Positions 26,428 through 37,323 of a DNA stretch of 64,000 bases are shown one piece after another. The notes under the pieces were generated by a model. The model was given only the letters and a program-made list of their open reading frames with translations. It was not told the DNA's origin and ran no database searches. Position numbers and translations under genes: made by a program. The stretch is from Epiperipatus broadwayi (lineage: Eukaryota; Onychophora; Udeonychophora; Euonychophora; Peripatidae): contig JAQFVV010006231.1 of the NCBI GenBank assembly GCA_028023455.1, positions 7,950,036 through 8,014,035 on the forward strand, given 5' to 3'. Position 1 is the stretch's first letter; every line of letters begins with the position of its first letter.

Positions 26428-28531
26428 TATAACAGTCGGGGAAAATGATGAAATACCAGTCTTACCGCAACTGCCGACAGAGCGCCACTAGGCTACTTTG
26501 AACCTAGAAAATTTATAAAGTTGACAGATACGTGCTGTTAAGATCACGGCCATCAGCCCTAGTCACTAGCTCAAGTAGACACAGAAACTTATATATTTAG
26601 TAAAATATATTTTTAATAATAAAGGCAATCACTGTCAGTATTAATAACACACAAAAAACATTTTATTTGCGTATATAATTAATAACGCACAAACTTTAAA
26701 AAAATTAATTTTTATAACACAAGAAGAAATTTATCTTTTCTTCTGTTCCATTATTATTTTATTTGTTTTTAACTTTAATTTTAAATTTTAGAATGTTGAG
26801 TATAAATGAGCTACCTAGACGCACTCACAAATTTTCAAATCACTTGACTCCAAACTAAAAAATCTGCAGCCACACCAATACTCGCTTCCAGATATATATC
26901 AGAAACCAATGCAATGTGAACATGTTAGCATAGAATCACGTCGACAGGAATGTGCGTCTGAACAGCGTGATATTATTGGACAAGAAATGGCCTTCATCCC
27001 ACAGGAATGTGCATCTGTCAGGCGAAGGAAACATGCATATAAAACAATAAAAAGAGCGGTTTTATCTTGCCGGCTTATCGTCCAAAATCCATAGAGCTGG
27101 AATGGGTCAATGGCGCAGGAAATACGTCTGCGTCCATTTTCAACGATATGACTACCTCTTTGGGGTCATGCATTCAGTTGGACTCGTCACCCTAGGTGCT
27201 AACATACTTCACATTACATTGATATAAACGTCCATATATCTCTCCACTAGCATTGACACAACTACGAGACAAATAGTCCAAAATCAAAACCCTCTTTAAA
27301 AGTAACATATTTAAACTAGTCTAGCAGCTATCTATACTCAACTAACATTTAAATCATTTTATTAATGTAATTCAAAACAAAAAATATTTAGTTTATAGTT
27401 TTAAAATCATTTTAAAATGAGCATTATATTTAACTTATTTTCTTTCCAGAAATACTATTTTAACCTATTTTTAAAATTTAATAATGCACAAATAACGAGG
27501 TGTTTCTATTTTTAAATTTAAGTTTGCAATCGCAAACCCCTACCCTATTACAAACAGATACTAATTAAGCATGAATAAAAATATAAAAAAAAATACATTT
27601 TTTTTTTAAGAGATTACGTTTAAGACTTTAAGTAAGAGTTTATAGAAATAAAGTTCAGGTTTGCTTGAGAGAAAAAGTCTATTATTCATTTAAAGACAGA
27701 TAAAGTTCGAAGATTTTAAAATTAACAATTTATATTTCATTTATAAATTTATACTTTCCTTTGTTCGTGCTTGTTCCTTCGCGAGGAAGATCCAAATTTA
27801 TACAAGATCCATTTCTTGTGGGTGATGACGAATTATGAAAACGCATTTACAATGTTTTCTGAAGATGGTACCAGTGGTTTGATCCTGGGATCCGTGGAGA
27901 AGAAAGCTGCCTTCGGCCGGCCGCACCGAAGGAAGCATGATGAAGCTAATTACATTTTTTTTCTTTTGTGACGGCGATAACTTTTAAAATTATTTTTACA
28001 GATGAATTCAAAACTTTAATTTTCTGATTCTCCAACTAACTAATTATTGTTTTGGATTTCTTTTTATAGTCCTTAGGTACCTTATCTCTGGAATGCAGGA
28101 TTCATCAAACATATTTCATGTCTGTATTCCATTGGTTTATTTGGTTTGTGTCCAAGGTAAGATTTTGGGTTTTCCACTGAGGTCTGTGTCTATCTCTGGG
28201 CGGGAATTCTTATCTATTTCGTAATCATTTCTTTAATTGTGACTTTGCCTTAAGGATCTGTTTGTAATTTATTTTTTTTTATAATTAAAAAAATCTTCAC
28301 TATTATTAAAATCAAAAGGTTTTTTATTATATATTTTATTTAAAGATTAGAATCTTTGCTTCGATTCTATAATTTATTTTTTTTAAAGCTTATTTTAGTA
28401 TTTCAATCAATCTAACATATTAATAAATTAATAATTTGTTATTTGTGCATTTTTTTGTTTTTAATTCTGTATTAGATAAAAAAAGTTACTATTAAATTTG
28501 AGTGTAACGCATATATATATATCCCATTACA
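26428..28531 (-). repeat. 3' LTR (2104 bp)
   Basis: Downstream LTR in the element's orientation. It is about 95% alike to its partner by eye. It lacks about 23 bp present in the other LTR near 29549-29572. Open frames seen on the plus strand (26909-27094, 27771-27971) recur in both LTRs, run antisense to the element and contain a repeated CAGGAATGTGC motif. They are not convincing genes. Confidence 0.85.
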
Positions 28532-28917
28532 TATCACCGAACTTATTAAAAAAATGATAAAAAAAAAAGACTTTAGTTAGAGTTAATAATGCGTTAAAGT
28601 TCTTTTTTTTTTTTACACAATATTCAAACTATAACTTAGCGTTAATACAAAAAAATAGTTACTCATTTAAAAAAAAAATAACTGGCTTAATTTTCAAGGC
28701 ATTCATATTTTTTAAGTTGCTAAATCATTCCTTTTCTTTTTCAACTATTAAAATTATTTGATGATCATATTTATACCTGACAGTCACATCTTATCCTAAC
28801 CTATTCTTACTATAACTATTCTGATGTTCAGGGTGCTATTCGCACTATCACCTAATATTTTATTTGATCAGGGTATTGGTGGTCAATGAATATCATGCCC
28901 CATGTTGGGCAGCCATT
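28532..28917 (-). other. LTR element internal region (386 bp)
   Basis: Non-coding and AT-rich. The minus-strand 5' end carries the primer-binding-site-like sequence (28897-28915, TGG start two bases after the LTR). The opposite end (28532-28545, minus reading AAGTTCGGTGATA) is where a polypurine tract is expected, but it is only partly purine. No gag, pol or env residues can be read in any frame. Confidence 0.7.
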
Positions 28918-31042
28918 TATAACGGTCGGGGAAAATGATGAAATACCAGTCTTACCGCATCTGCCGACAGAGCGCCACTAGGCTACTTTGAACCTAGAAA
29001 ATTTATAAAGTCGACAGATACGTGCGGTTAAGATCACGGCCGTCAGCCCTAGTCACTAGCTCAAGTAGACACAGAAACTTATAACATTTGGTAAAATATA
29101 TTTTTAATAATAAAGGCAATCACTGTCTGTATTAATATCACACAAAAAAGATTTTATTTGCGTATGTAATTAATAATGCACAAACTTTAAAAAAATTAAT
29201 TTTTATAACACAAGAAGAAATTTATGTTTTCTTCTGTTCCATTATTATTTTATTTGTTTTTAACTTTAATTTTAAATTTTAGAATGTTGAGTATAAATGA
29301 GCTACCTAGACACACTCACAAATTTTCAAATCACTTGATTCCAAACTAAAAAATCCGCAGCCACACCAATACTCGCTTCCAGATATATATCAGCAACCAA
29401 TGCAATGTGAACATGTTAGCATAGAATCACGTCGACAGGAATGTGCGTCTGAAGCGCATGATATTATTGGAGAAGAAATAGCCTTCATCCCGCAGGAATG
29501 TGCATCTGTCAGGCAAAGGAAACATGCATATAAAACAATAAAAAGAAACGCTACGTATGGATGGGAGAGTGGTCTTATCTTGCCAGCTTATCGTCCAAAA
29601 TCCATAGAGCTGGAATGGCTCAATGGTGCAGGAAATACATCTGCATCCATTTTCAACGATATGACTACCTCTTTGGGGTCATGCATTCAGTTGGACTCGT
29701 CACCCTAGGTGCTAACATACTTCACATTACATTGATATAAACGTCCATATATCTCTCCACTAGCATTGACACAACTACGAGACAAATAGTCCAAAATCAA
29801 AACCCTCTTTAAAAGTAACATATTTAAACTAGTCTAGCAGCTATCTATACTCAACTAACATTTAAATCATTTTATTAATGTAATTCAAAACAAAAAATAT
29901 TTAGTTTATAGTTTTAAAATCATTTTAAAATGAGCATTATATTTAACTTATTTTCTTTCCAGAAATACTATTTTAACCTATTTTTAAAATTTAATAATGC
30001 ACAAATAACGAGGTGTTTCTATTTTTAAATTTAAGTTTGCAATCGCAAACCCCTACCCTATTACAAACAGATACTAATTAAGCATGAATAAAAATATAAA
30101 AAAAAATACAATACATTTTTTTTTTAAGAGATTACGTTTAAGACTTTAATTAAGAGTTTATAGAAATAAAGTTCAGGTTTGCTTGAGAGAGAAAGTCTAT
30201 TATTCATTTAAAGACAGATAAAGTTCGAAGATTTTAAAATTAACAGTTTATATTTCATTTATAAATTTATACTTTCCTTTGTTCGTGCTTGTTCCTTCGC
30301 GAGGAAGATCCAAATTTATACAAGATCCATTTCTTGTGGGCGATGACGATTTATGAAAACACATTTACAATGTTTTCTGAAGACGGTACCAGTTTGATCC
30401 TGGGATCCGTGGAGAAGAAAGCTGCCTTCGGCCGGCCGCACCGAAGGAAGCACGATGAAGCTAATTACATTTTTTTCTTTTGTGACGATGATAACTTTTA
30501 AAATTATTTTTACAGATGATTTCAAAACTTTAATTTTCTGATTCTCCAACTAACTAATTATTGTTTTGGATTTCTTTTTATAGTCCTTAGGTACCTTATC
30601 TCTGGAATGCAGGATTCATCAAACATATTTCATGTCTGTATTCCATTGGTTTATTTGGTTTGTGTCCAAGGTAAGATTTTGGGTTTTCCACTGAGGTCTG
30701 TGTCTATCTTTGGGCGGGAATTCTTATCTATTTCATAATCATTTCTTTAATTGTAACTTTGCCTTAAGGATCTGTTTGTAATTTATTTTTTTTTATAATT
30801 AAAAAAATCTTCACTATTATTAAAATCAAAAGGTTTTTTATTATATATTTTATTTAAAGATTAGAATCTTTGCTTCGATTCTATAATTTTTTTTTTTAAG
30901 CTTATTTTAATATTTTAATCAATCTAACATATTAATAAATTAATAATTCGTTATTTGTGCATTTTTTTTGTTTTTAATTCTGTATTAGATAAAAAAAGTT
31001 ACTATTAAATTTGAATGTAACGCATATATATATCCCGTTACA
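28918..31042 (-). repeat. 5' LTR (2125 bp)
   Basis: Upstream LTR in the element's orientation, ending at the primer-binding-site-like sequence. Its plus-strand frame 29400-29708 and the pair of frames at 30289-30549 also occur in altered form in the partner LTR. It is repetitive transcribed LTR rather than an evident protein gene. Confidence 0.85.
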
Positions 31043-32510
31043 CTATATTATTACTGCATTTTTAGATCATCTGGTACATCTTTATTATATTTGGTATAGC
31101 TTTGCCAGTAATTTTTCTATTTCATTATCTACTTCTTTTAAAGTATTAATAATAAATGCCATCATTTCATAAAGCTTCTTTCTTCTTCAGCGATATAATT
31201 GCATATCTTATCTTTTAATTTAAAATATTTGATAATTTAGAAAATGCAGTAGTTGTAATGGACTCTTTTATTTCTTGTTCTTTATTATTATATAATTCTT
31301 TATAGAATTCTTTCACACATTAATGTTATCTCTCTTTTGTAAAAATAGTTCCATCTTTTTTTTTCATATTGCTGAAACAGCTTTCCTTACAAATACTATA
31401 ATGTTGTTTTGTACTTTTGAGACATTTTTTTCTATAGATTTTTTTTCTTCTAATTCACAATTATATTAATTTTTTTTTGTATTATTTTACAAAACTCCAG
31501 ATATTCAATTTTTTAATGGATCATTAAAAAAAAAAATCATATTTCTTCTTGTCTTCATATATTGTCGTCTCCATAGAAAATGTATCAGTAAATTGATGTT
31601 TTTTAGTATCAGTTACCTTGTTGCAGAATTTAATAGTGTATTAGTTATCTTATTGATTTTATTCAAGTTTAAATCCATCTTCAAAATCTTTTAATGTTTC
31701 CAAGTTTTAATTTAAATTGATTGGAGTCATTCTGAAAGTTAGCAATATCAACAGTTAATACTGTTTTTTTTTAATAAATTTTCGTCTCTCTAGTTTTGCA
31801 TTAACATATATCTTATGTTTTACTAACCTATTAAGAACATTACAATCTTGAAACATGTGTTTTCTGTCAGTCAAATATAATAAATTCTGCTGTATCTTCA
31901 TTTGTTTGCTTTCCGTGTCCACTTCTGTTTAGTATTTTTGTCAAAAGAAAAAAAAATATCATAAGCAGTTTTTGTTTTTTGTAAAGTCTATAAGTTTGTG
32001 TCTTCTTTCATTTCTGTCATCATAATCAAATTTATCCACAAAATTTTAATCTTTCAGTCGATTACCAATTCTAGCATTAAAGTTTCCCATGGCAATTTTA
32101 AAATATTGTTTAGTTCTGATCAAAAGATTTTATACATTTATCTAAAAATCTTTATTTTTTTTCACCACAATAAGAACTTGTTGGGATATAAACCAGGATT
32201 ATTTGCATTTAGTATCTTCTATTAATTTGAATAATTAATCTTACCACTCTGTCTGATATACCATCAATCATCATAATGATATTCTACTTTTTATTTGTAA
32301 TCTGCCTCTAATATTTGTGCTTTTGGAGTAAAATAAATGTCCATTTTTTAAATTAATTACCTCTTCACCTTTTCTTTAACTTCACAAAGTTCAATCATGT
32401 CTCATTTAATATTAGACAATTTTTCTTCCAATTCATGCTATCTTACTTTACTTGGAAGTGATCTGTAGTTGTAAGTACATAAACACATGATTTGTAATAG
32501 ACACAAATTT
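31043..32510 (-). pseudogene. RTE LINE copy 2, 5' half (endonuclease to RT)
   Basis: Minus-strand start of the LINE interrupted by the LTR element. Near 32380-32480 it reads TYNYRSLPSK, then LEEKLSN, then LCEVK.K, the opening of the HmRTE-e-type endonuclease. Nearer 31065-31150 it reads TLKEVDNEIEKLLAKLY and KNAVI, the linker into the RT finger, exactly where the LTR element breaks it. Numerous stops and frameshifts make it inactive. Confidence 0.75.
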
Positions 32511-32597
32511 TTCATTGAAATAATGTATAGCACATGGGAAACATTCCAGATGAATTTTAAAAAATTGAATTTGTAAAGAAATGCATATACACGTAAG

Positions 32598-32880
32598 ATG
32601 TGGTATGTTGGACTATTTCCATCATTTATGAGTGAATGTTGAATGTATAGAAAAATTTAAACTTTATTTAAACTTTCAAATATAAACAACTTGTTAGTAA
32701 TAACACACAAATAGACAATACAGATTAGTAATTACATTTGTATTAGTAATTACTAACCCGTATTGTCTATTTGTGTGTTATTACTAAGTTGTTTGTATTT
32801 GAAAGTTTAAATAAAGTTTAAATTTTTCTATACATTCAACATTCACTCATAAATGATGGAAATAGTCCAACATATCACAT
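32598..32880. repeat. Near-perfect 283-bp palindrome
   Basis: Arms 32598-32735 and 32746-32880 are reverse complements with only a few mismatches, separated by about 10 bp. They would form a hairpin of roughly 135 bp. Words such as GTTGGACTATTTCC and its reverse complement mark the ends. There is no coding content. It lies about 90 bp from the 5' end of RTE copy 2. It could be a foldback MITE or a recent inverted duplication. Confidence 0.92.
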
Positions 32881-33320
32881 TTTATAAATATACCATCATT
32901 ACAAACCTTCAGACAAATACTTTAGTATATACACATAATAGGAAATATTTATTTATTATATACTAAACTATAACACAGTGTAATTTATTGCAATTATTAA
33001 ATAATATTTAAAACATTCAATATGAAAGTATTAATAAATAAATAAAATATTTCAATGCGTGTAACTGAAAGAAAATATTTTTTTACCTGCGATCATAATT
33101 TTAAGTTTCATTTTTTTGAAAATACTTTGTTTTTGTTGTTGGTTTTATTGTAAATTGTTATTAAAATGTCAAAAACTGTAAGAAAATGAAAGGAAAGTCT
33201 CTAGTGACTAGATATTAAAAAAAAAGAAGTAATAAAAAAAATTTTGATTGCTAAAATATAAAAATGAATATTTAATATAGTATACTGTAAATGTATATCC
33301 AGTAGATAATAAAACTTTAA
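32881..33320. other. AT-rich non-coding spacer
   Basis: Between the palindrome and the retrocopy's poly(A) tail. Only AT-rich sequence with short homopolymers; no feature can be supported. Confidence 0.5.
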
Positions 33321-35800
33321 TTTTTTTTTTCAACAATAATAAACTTTATTAATCCTTTTGGTTACATAGTATTACAATGCCATTTAATTGTAGCGAGATA
33401 CATGTTTAATCCTTTTATGCATATTCTATCACAGTTCAATTTAGAGTGTTACAATATTCATTTTTATTAAAAGTACATATGTATATAGGCACTTGTAAAT
33501 GATTCTATCCACTTTAGATGTAAGTATCAATTGAACATTTTAATATCAAATAGGAGTTCGATCTTGAACATTTTTTAATTCTTAGCAAATGTGTCATTAA
33601 TTTTATCATTGTTCTTTAATTTCATTAATAATCTTGTTTGAATTTAAGCACTCATGTCTTGCTTCTTGTTTCCTTCCATTTCCATGGCATCCTGAAACAC
33701 CAGGCCACTCTCTTCATCCACTTCTATGGCCCAGCCATATATCTCCAGCTCACCGTGATAGCTCTCTTGTTCAATTCTGTCCTTTTTAAGTTTTCTACCT
33801 TTTTTTGATGGTTGACCATGTGTTTCTATTTGGGTAGGCAGATCCGAAGTGATAGTTTCTATCACTTCAGCCGATGTTTTATTCATAAGTTTTGGTTGTG
33901 ATAGAACTTTGATTGCTATTCTCCATCTTTACTGTAAATCAATCATGTATTCAGTTTGTCTTAAGTGTCATTATTTGTGTGCAGTCTTTATTTGCCCTCT
34001 CTGACTGATTTGTTTGGTCAAGTTTTAGCTGGCTTGCCTTTGTTGCAATTCTCTTATCCCTTTTTTCATTGTTTAATCTCTCTTGCTCATAGAGTTGAGC
34101 TGTCATTGCCTGGGTGTGTAATTTTTAGCCTACTTTGGTTATTATCTTGTATGTCATCCAGTTCTTTATTTCCCTCTTTTAAGCCATCTATTTCTCAGTC
34201 TCCCTCAATGTGTTTGGGGTGTTTGTCCTTGCTTTATTTTCTGTCCCCTCAATTATATCTTCTTTGTCTGGTTGGTCTATTTTTCCACATTTTTTATTAT
34301 TTTTTTGACATAGTATCTATATCTATTTTTGATCTTTGGTGTTCATCAAGTATGTCTTCAATTCCAGTCTCAGATTCCAGTCTTTGATTGTTATCTTGAT
34401 TTTCTTTTTCTGACTGATTTTGTTGATCAAGTTTTATCTGTTTTGCTCTCACTTCAATTCTTTTGCCTTTTTCATTGGCTAATTTGTCTTTCTCAAACAG
34501 CTGGGATAATACCAACTGATGTGCAGTTTTCAGCATACTTTGCTTCTTATTTCTGTGTAAATCATTTAATTCTTTATTATTTTTTAGCAGGTCACCTATC
34601 TCTCAGCCACTGTCTTGATATTTGGTACATTTTCTCTTCTTATCTACATTGGATGATTTTCAGTTTCTTCCATTGTATATACTTTATCTGGGGTCTCTAT
34701 TTTTGCCCATTTTTTAAATATTTTTTTGCATGCCATCTATTTCTTGGGCAGTTTCTGGCTGTTTGGCATTTTCCACCTTCTTGTATGGACTTGCTTGACC
34801 TTCCATTTGCTCTGTGTGTATTCTTTAATTAATACTTGCTGTGTTTTAGCTACTGATTGGTCATTGCTGTTGTCCTTTCTTCCACGGTCTATTGCCAAGT
34901 GTTCTCTACTGCCACATACAAAACATTGTGGCCTAAGTCCTTTAATTTGTAGTCAATATTGCTTCATGATCTATTATTATGCTTGGGATGATTTCATGTC
35001 TTATGCCTTCATTCATCTTGATCTTGAAATAAAAACTATTTGAATAAATCAATGAAGGTGTGTCTGGTCTCATTAGTTTTGTGAAATCATGGATATTCTA
35101 CCCAAAATAGGTATTTTTAATAATGCCAGTGGGTGATAGTTTATCATTTCTTTATCTACAACCATGAGAGCATAATTTTCCAAAGTCTTAATTTTCTTTT
35201 GAAAATCTGCACATTGCTTGTCATTAAAGAATTTTACTGCCAGATACCTTGAATTGGTATTCTCCCCTATGGTTGATACTGAGCTCCACATTTTGTTCTT
35301 TGATAACTCTTTGTATAATATTTCCCTTGTTGTAGAGAGACAGATTTCTGTCTGTTGCTGCCAGAATGACAGATACCTTGAATTGGTATTTTCCCCTATG
35401 GTTGATACTGAGCTCCACATTTTGTTCTTTGATAACTCTTTATATAATATTTCCCTTGTTGCTGCCAAAACAATTAACTTATTTGAGAAGAGTCTCTTAA
35501 ATGAAGTAAACAATTCTTTCGGTATGGTTTCGTTAAATCTGCGATTTATCTCTTCCACTTCTTCTTTTGTCCAAACATTCTGCAAAGGCATATTGGCATC
35601 ATATCCATATTCATATCATTCATTTCATTCAGGTCATCCTGATTAGGTCTTCTAAATCTTGGAGGTTGCTTTGTATTTTGTGAATTTAATTTTGCTATGT
35701 TTGCATATATTGTCTGTGCTCTAAGGTTGTTATATGTTCATGAAGTCTGAACCATGCCAAACTTTATCTTGCATTCTGATGGAGATGCCATTTTGACAAT
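33321..35800 (-). pseudogene. Decayed retrocopy of a coiled-coil repeat protein
   Basis: I do not recognise the protein. On the minus strand an ATG at 35791 opens MASPSECKIKFGMVQTS and then hits a stop. Open pieces follow: 35073-35591 (172 aa), 34297-34536 (79 aa) and 33644-33886 (80 aa, acidic end SGLVFQDAMEMEGNKKQDMS). A charged Q/E/K-rich unit recurs at about 33965-34130 and 34400-34536, sharing NEK.KRI..., KLDQ.NQSE, which looks like coiled coil. The 3' end has AATAAA (33345-33350 on the opposite strand) and an A10 run (33321-33330), with no introns visible, which fits a reverse-transcribed mRNA. The opposite-strand Cys/Leu/Phe-rich frames (33965-35043) are shadows. It could alternatively be an ORF of an unknown retroelement. 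Confidence 0.5.
35242..35464 (-). repeat. 129-bp in-frame tandem duplication
   Basis: The segment starting AGATACCTTGAATTGG occurs at 35242 and again at 35371. The offset of 129 bp is 43 codons, so the reading frame is kept, repeating REILYKELSKNKMWSSVST and the residues after it. Only a few bases differ between copies. Confidence 0.9.
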
Positions 35801-36903
35801 ATATAATTGTCTGTGTAGCATTTAGGAAAACTAAAAAATAAGCAATGAATCACCTACTTTGTTAGTAAAGATTCAGTGTGACTATTAACTATCTTCAAGT
35901 GATGTTTCAAGGAACTGTTTTTTGGCAATTCTGTCACCTTTTTTATACTTTTGCTGGAAACATTTATCTAATGCATCTAACTAGACACACAGCAAAACTG
36001 ATAATTAAACTTTAAGTTTTTATTATTTAATACCATTACATCTAATATTTAATTTTTAGTTAATTTTGGTGTTATAAAGACATGGAAATTGTTCATCCTG
36101 TACATATTTATAACAGGATTTTTATTTTGAAAAATCGTATATATAATATATTATATTTAAATATAGAAGGTAAAAAAATTCAGTGCAATCATATATAATC
36201 AATGTAAGGGTGCAAATATGAATTTATTAGCTCTAGTTTACCAGTGACATATATAAATTGTTTTTTGAAATGATTCTTATGGAGTACTCCTGTATATTAA
36301 TTGATCTGCATTAATTAATCAATCTAACAATAACAAATGTAAATAAAAGTCTCTCAAATAAACTATTCCATTGTAGAGTCAGAAAAAAAAATTACAAAAT
36401 CACCAGTTTAATTATTACACCATGATAAAAAAATTTGAAGTTTTTTTTTTCATTATTTTATTCTGTTGTTAAAAATAGTAAATCCCCATTTACAGATTAG
36501 CAATTAGATTGCTAAGATAATTTTCCTTACTAAACTGAAATAAAAATCCTAAATTTATGCAAAAATTCTCTTATCTGAACAAAAATTTAAAGTTTTAATT
36601 AGATTTGAAATTCATGTTATGGATAAAGTGAATGAACATATTTAATTGTTACTGTTTGAAGTTCTTCATAATCATGTATATTGTAATTACATATTTAAAA
36701 TAAAATTTTAATTCATTAAAGCAAAAAAATACCCATTCATTTATTATGAAATTTCTTTTTTGTTACCATTTAGATTATATGCACACATGAACTAATACAT
36801 TTCTTAAAACTTTATTCTGATTAATTCAGCTGTAAAATAAAACATTTAGATTACATTTTTTGTCAGTGACAAATCTTATCTAACACTCATACAACTGATA
36901 TGA
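35801..36903. other. AT-rich non-coding DNA, no gene seen
   Basis: No open frame of note and no repeat structure visible by eye. Confidence 0.5.
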
Positions 36904-37017
36904 TTTTTTTTTTTTTTCATATGTCATAGCATCTGCCGGGACGCGAACCCACACCCGTCTGCAACCAACTACTTGCTTGCATGGCGGCTGCGATACCTCT
37001 CAGCTATTCCACTATGG
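36904..37017 (-). mobile_element. tRNA-derived SINE with poly(A) tail
   Basis: On the minus strand: A-box-like TAGCTGAGAGGT (complement of 36995-37006), about 45 bases of body, B-box-like GGTTCGCGTCC (36939-36949), a short tail and then A14 (36904-36917). These are the internal RNA polymerase III promoter parts of a tRNA-type SINE. It stands out as a GC-rich patch in AT-rich DNA. I could not define flanking duplications, and a tRNA pseudogene that was retroposed is the alternative. Confidence 0.6.
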
Positions 37018-37323
37018 AAAATAAGTCTACACATCAATAACTAATTCAAGTATTTTAAGTAAATATTTATTTTATTTTTCTGGATAATAAAAATTTTCAA
37101 CTCTTCGGATGTTATAACTATTTTAGGTAGTATTTTTTTTTTTTTTAAAAAAAAAAAGAATAAAACTCTATTTTATGTATATTTTACACAACATACAAAA
37201 TGAAAGAAGTAATGATAATTAGCAAAAAATAGCCTTTTTCATAAATTTTTTCAAGTAACTCTTAACCATTCTAATGTTTCAACTAATACATCTTGATCAT
37301 ATTTGAAAAATTTTCATTATTAT

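Larger units (their letters stand above)
26428..31042 (-). mobile_element. Non-autonomous LTR retrotransposon, 4.6 kb
   Basis: Two near-identical direct repeats (26428-28531 and 28918-31042) enclose only 386 bp. On the minus strand each LTR runs TGTAACGG/TGTAATGG ... GTTATA. Right after the 5' LTR comes AA, then a primer-binding-site-like TGGCTGCCCAACATGGGGC (28897-28915). The 4-bp direct repeats CTAT at 26424-26427 and 31043-31046 are the target-site duplication, which fits a Ty3-like integrase. No gag or pol is present, so it must have used proteins from another element. It lies within RTE LINE copy 2: KNAVI lies on one side and the following RT segment on the other. Very long LTRs with a tiny interior are unusual. 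Confidence 0.88.

Noticed and set aside
26909-30549. Open frames recurring in both LTRs (for example 29400-29708, 102 aa)
   Set aside because: They lie wholly in LTR sequence, differ in length through an indel, run antisense to the element and show no domain.
33965-35043. Long plus-strand frames rich in Leu, Phe, Ser and Cys
   Set aside because: Antisense shadows of the Lys/Glu/Gln-rich relic on the minus strand.
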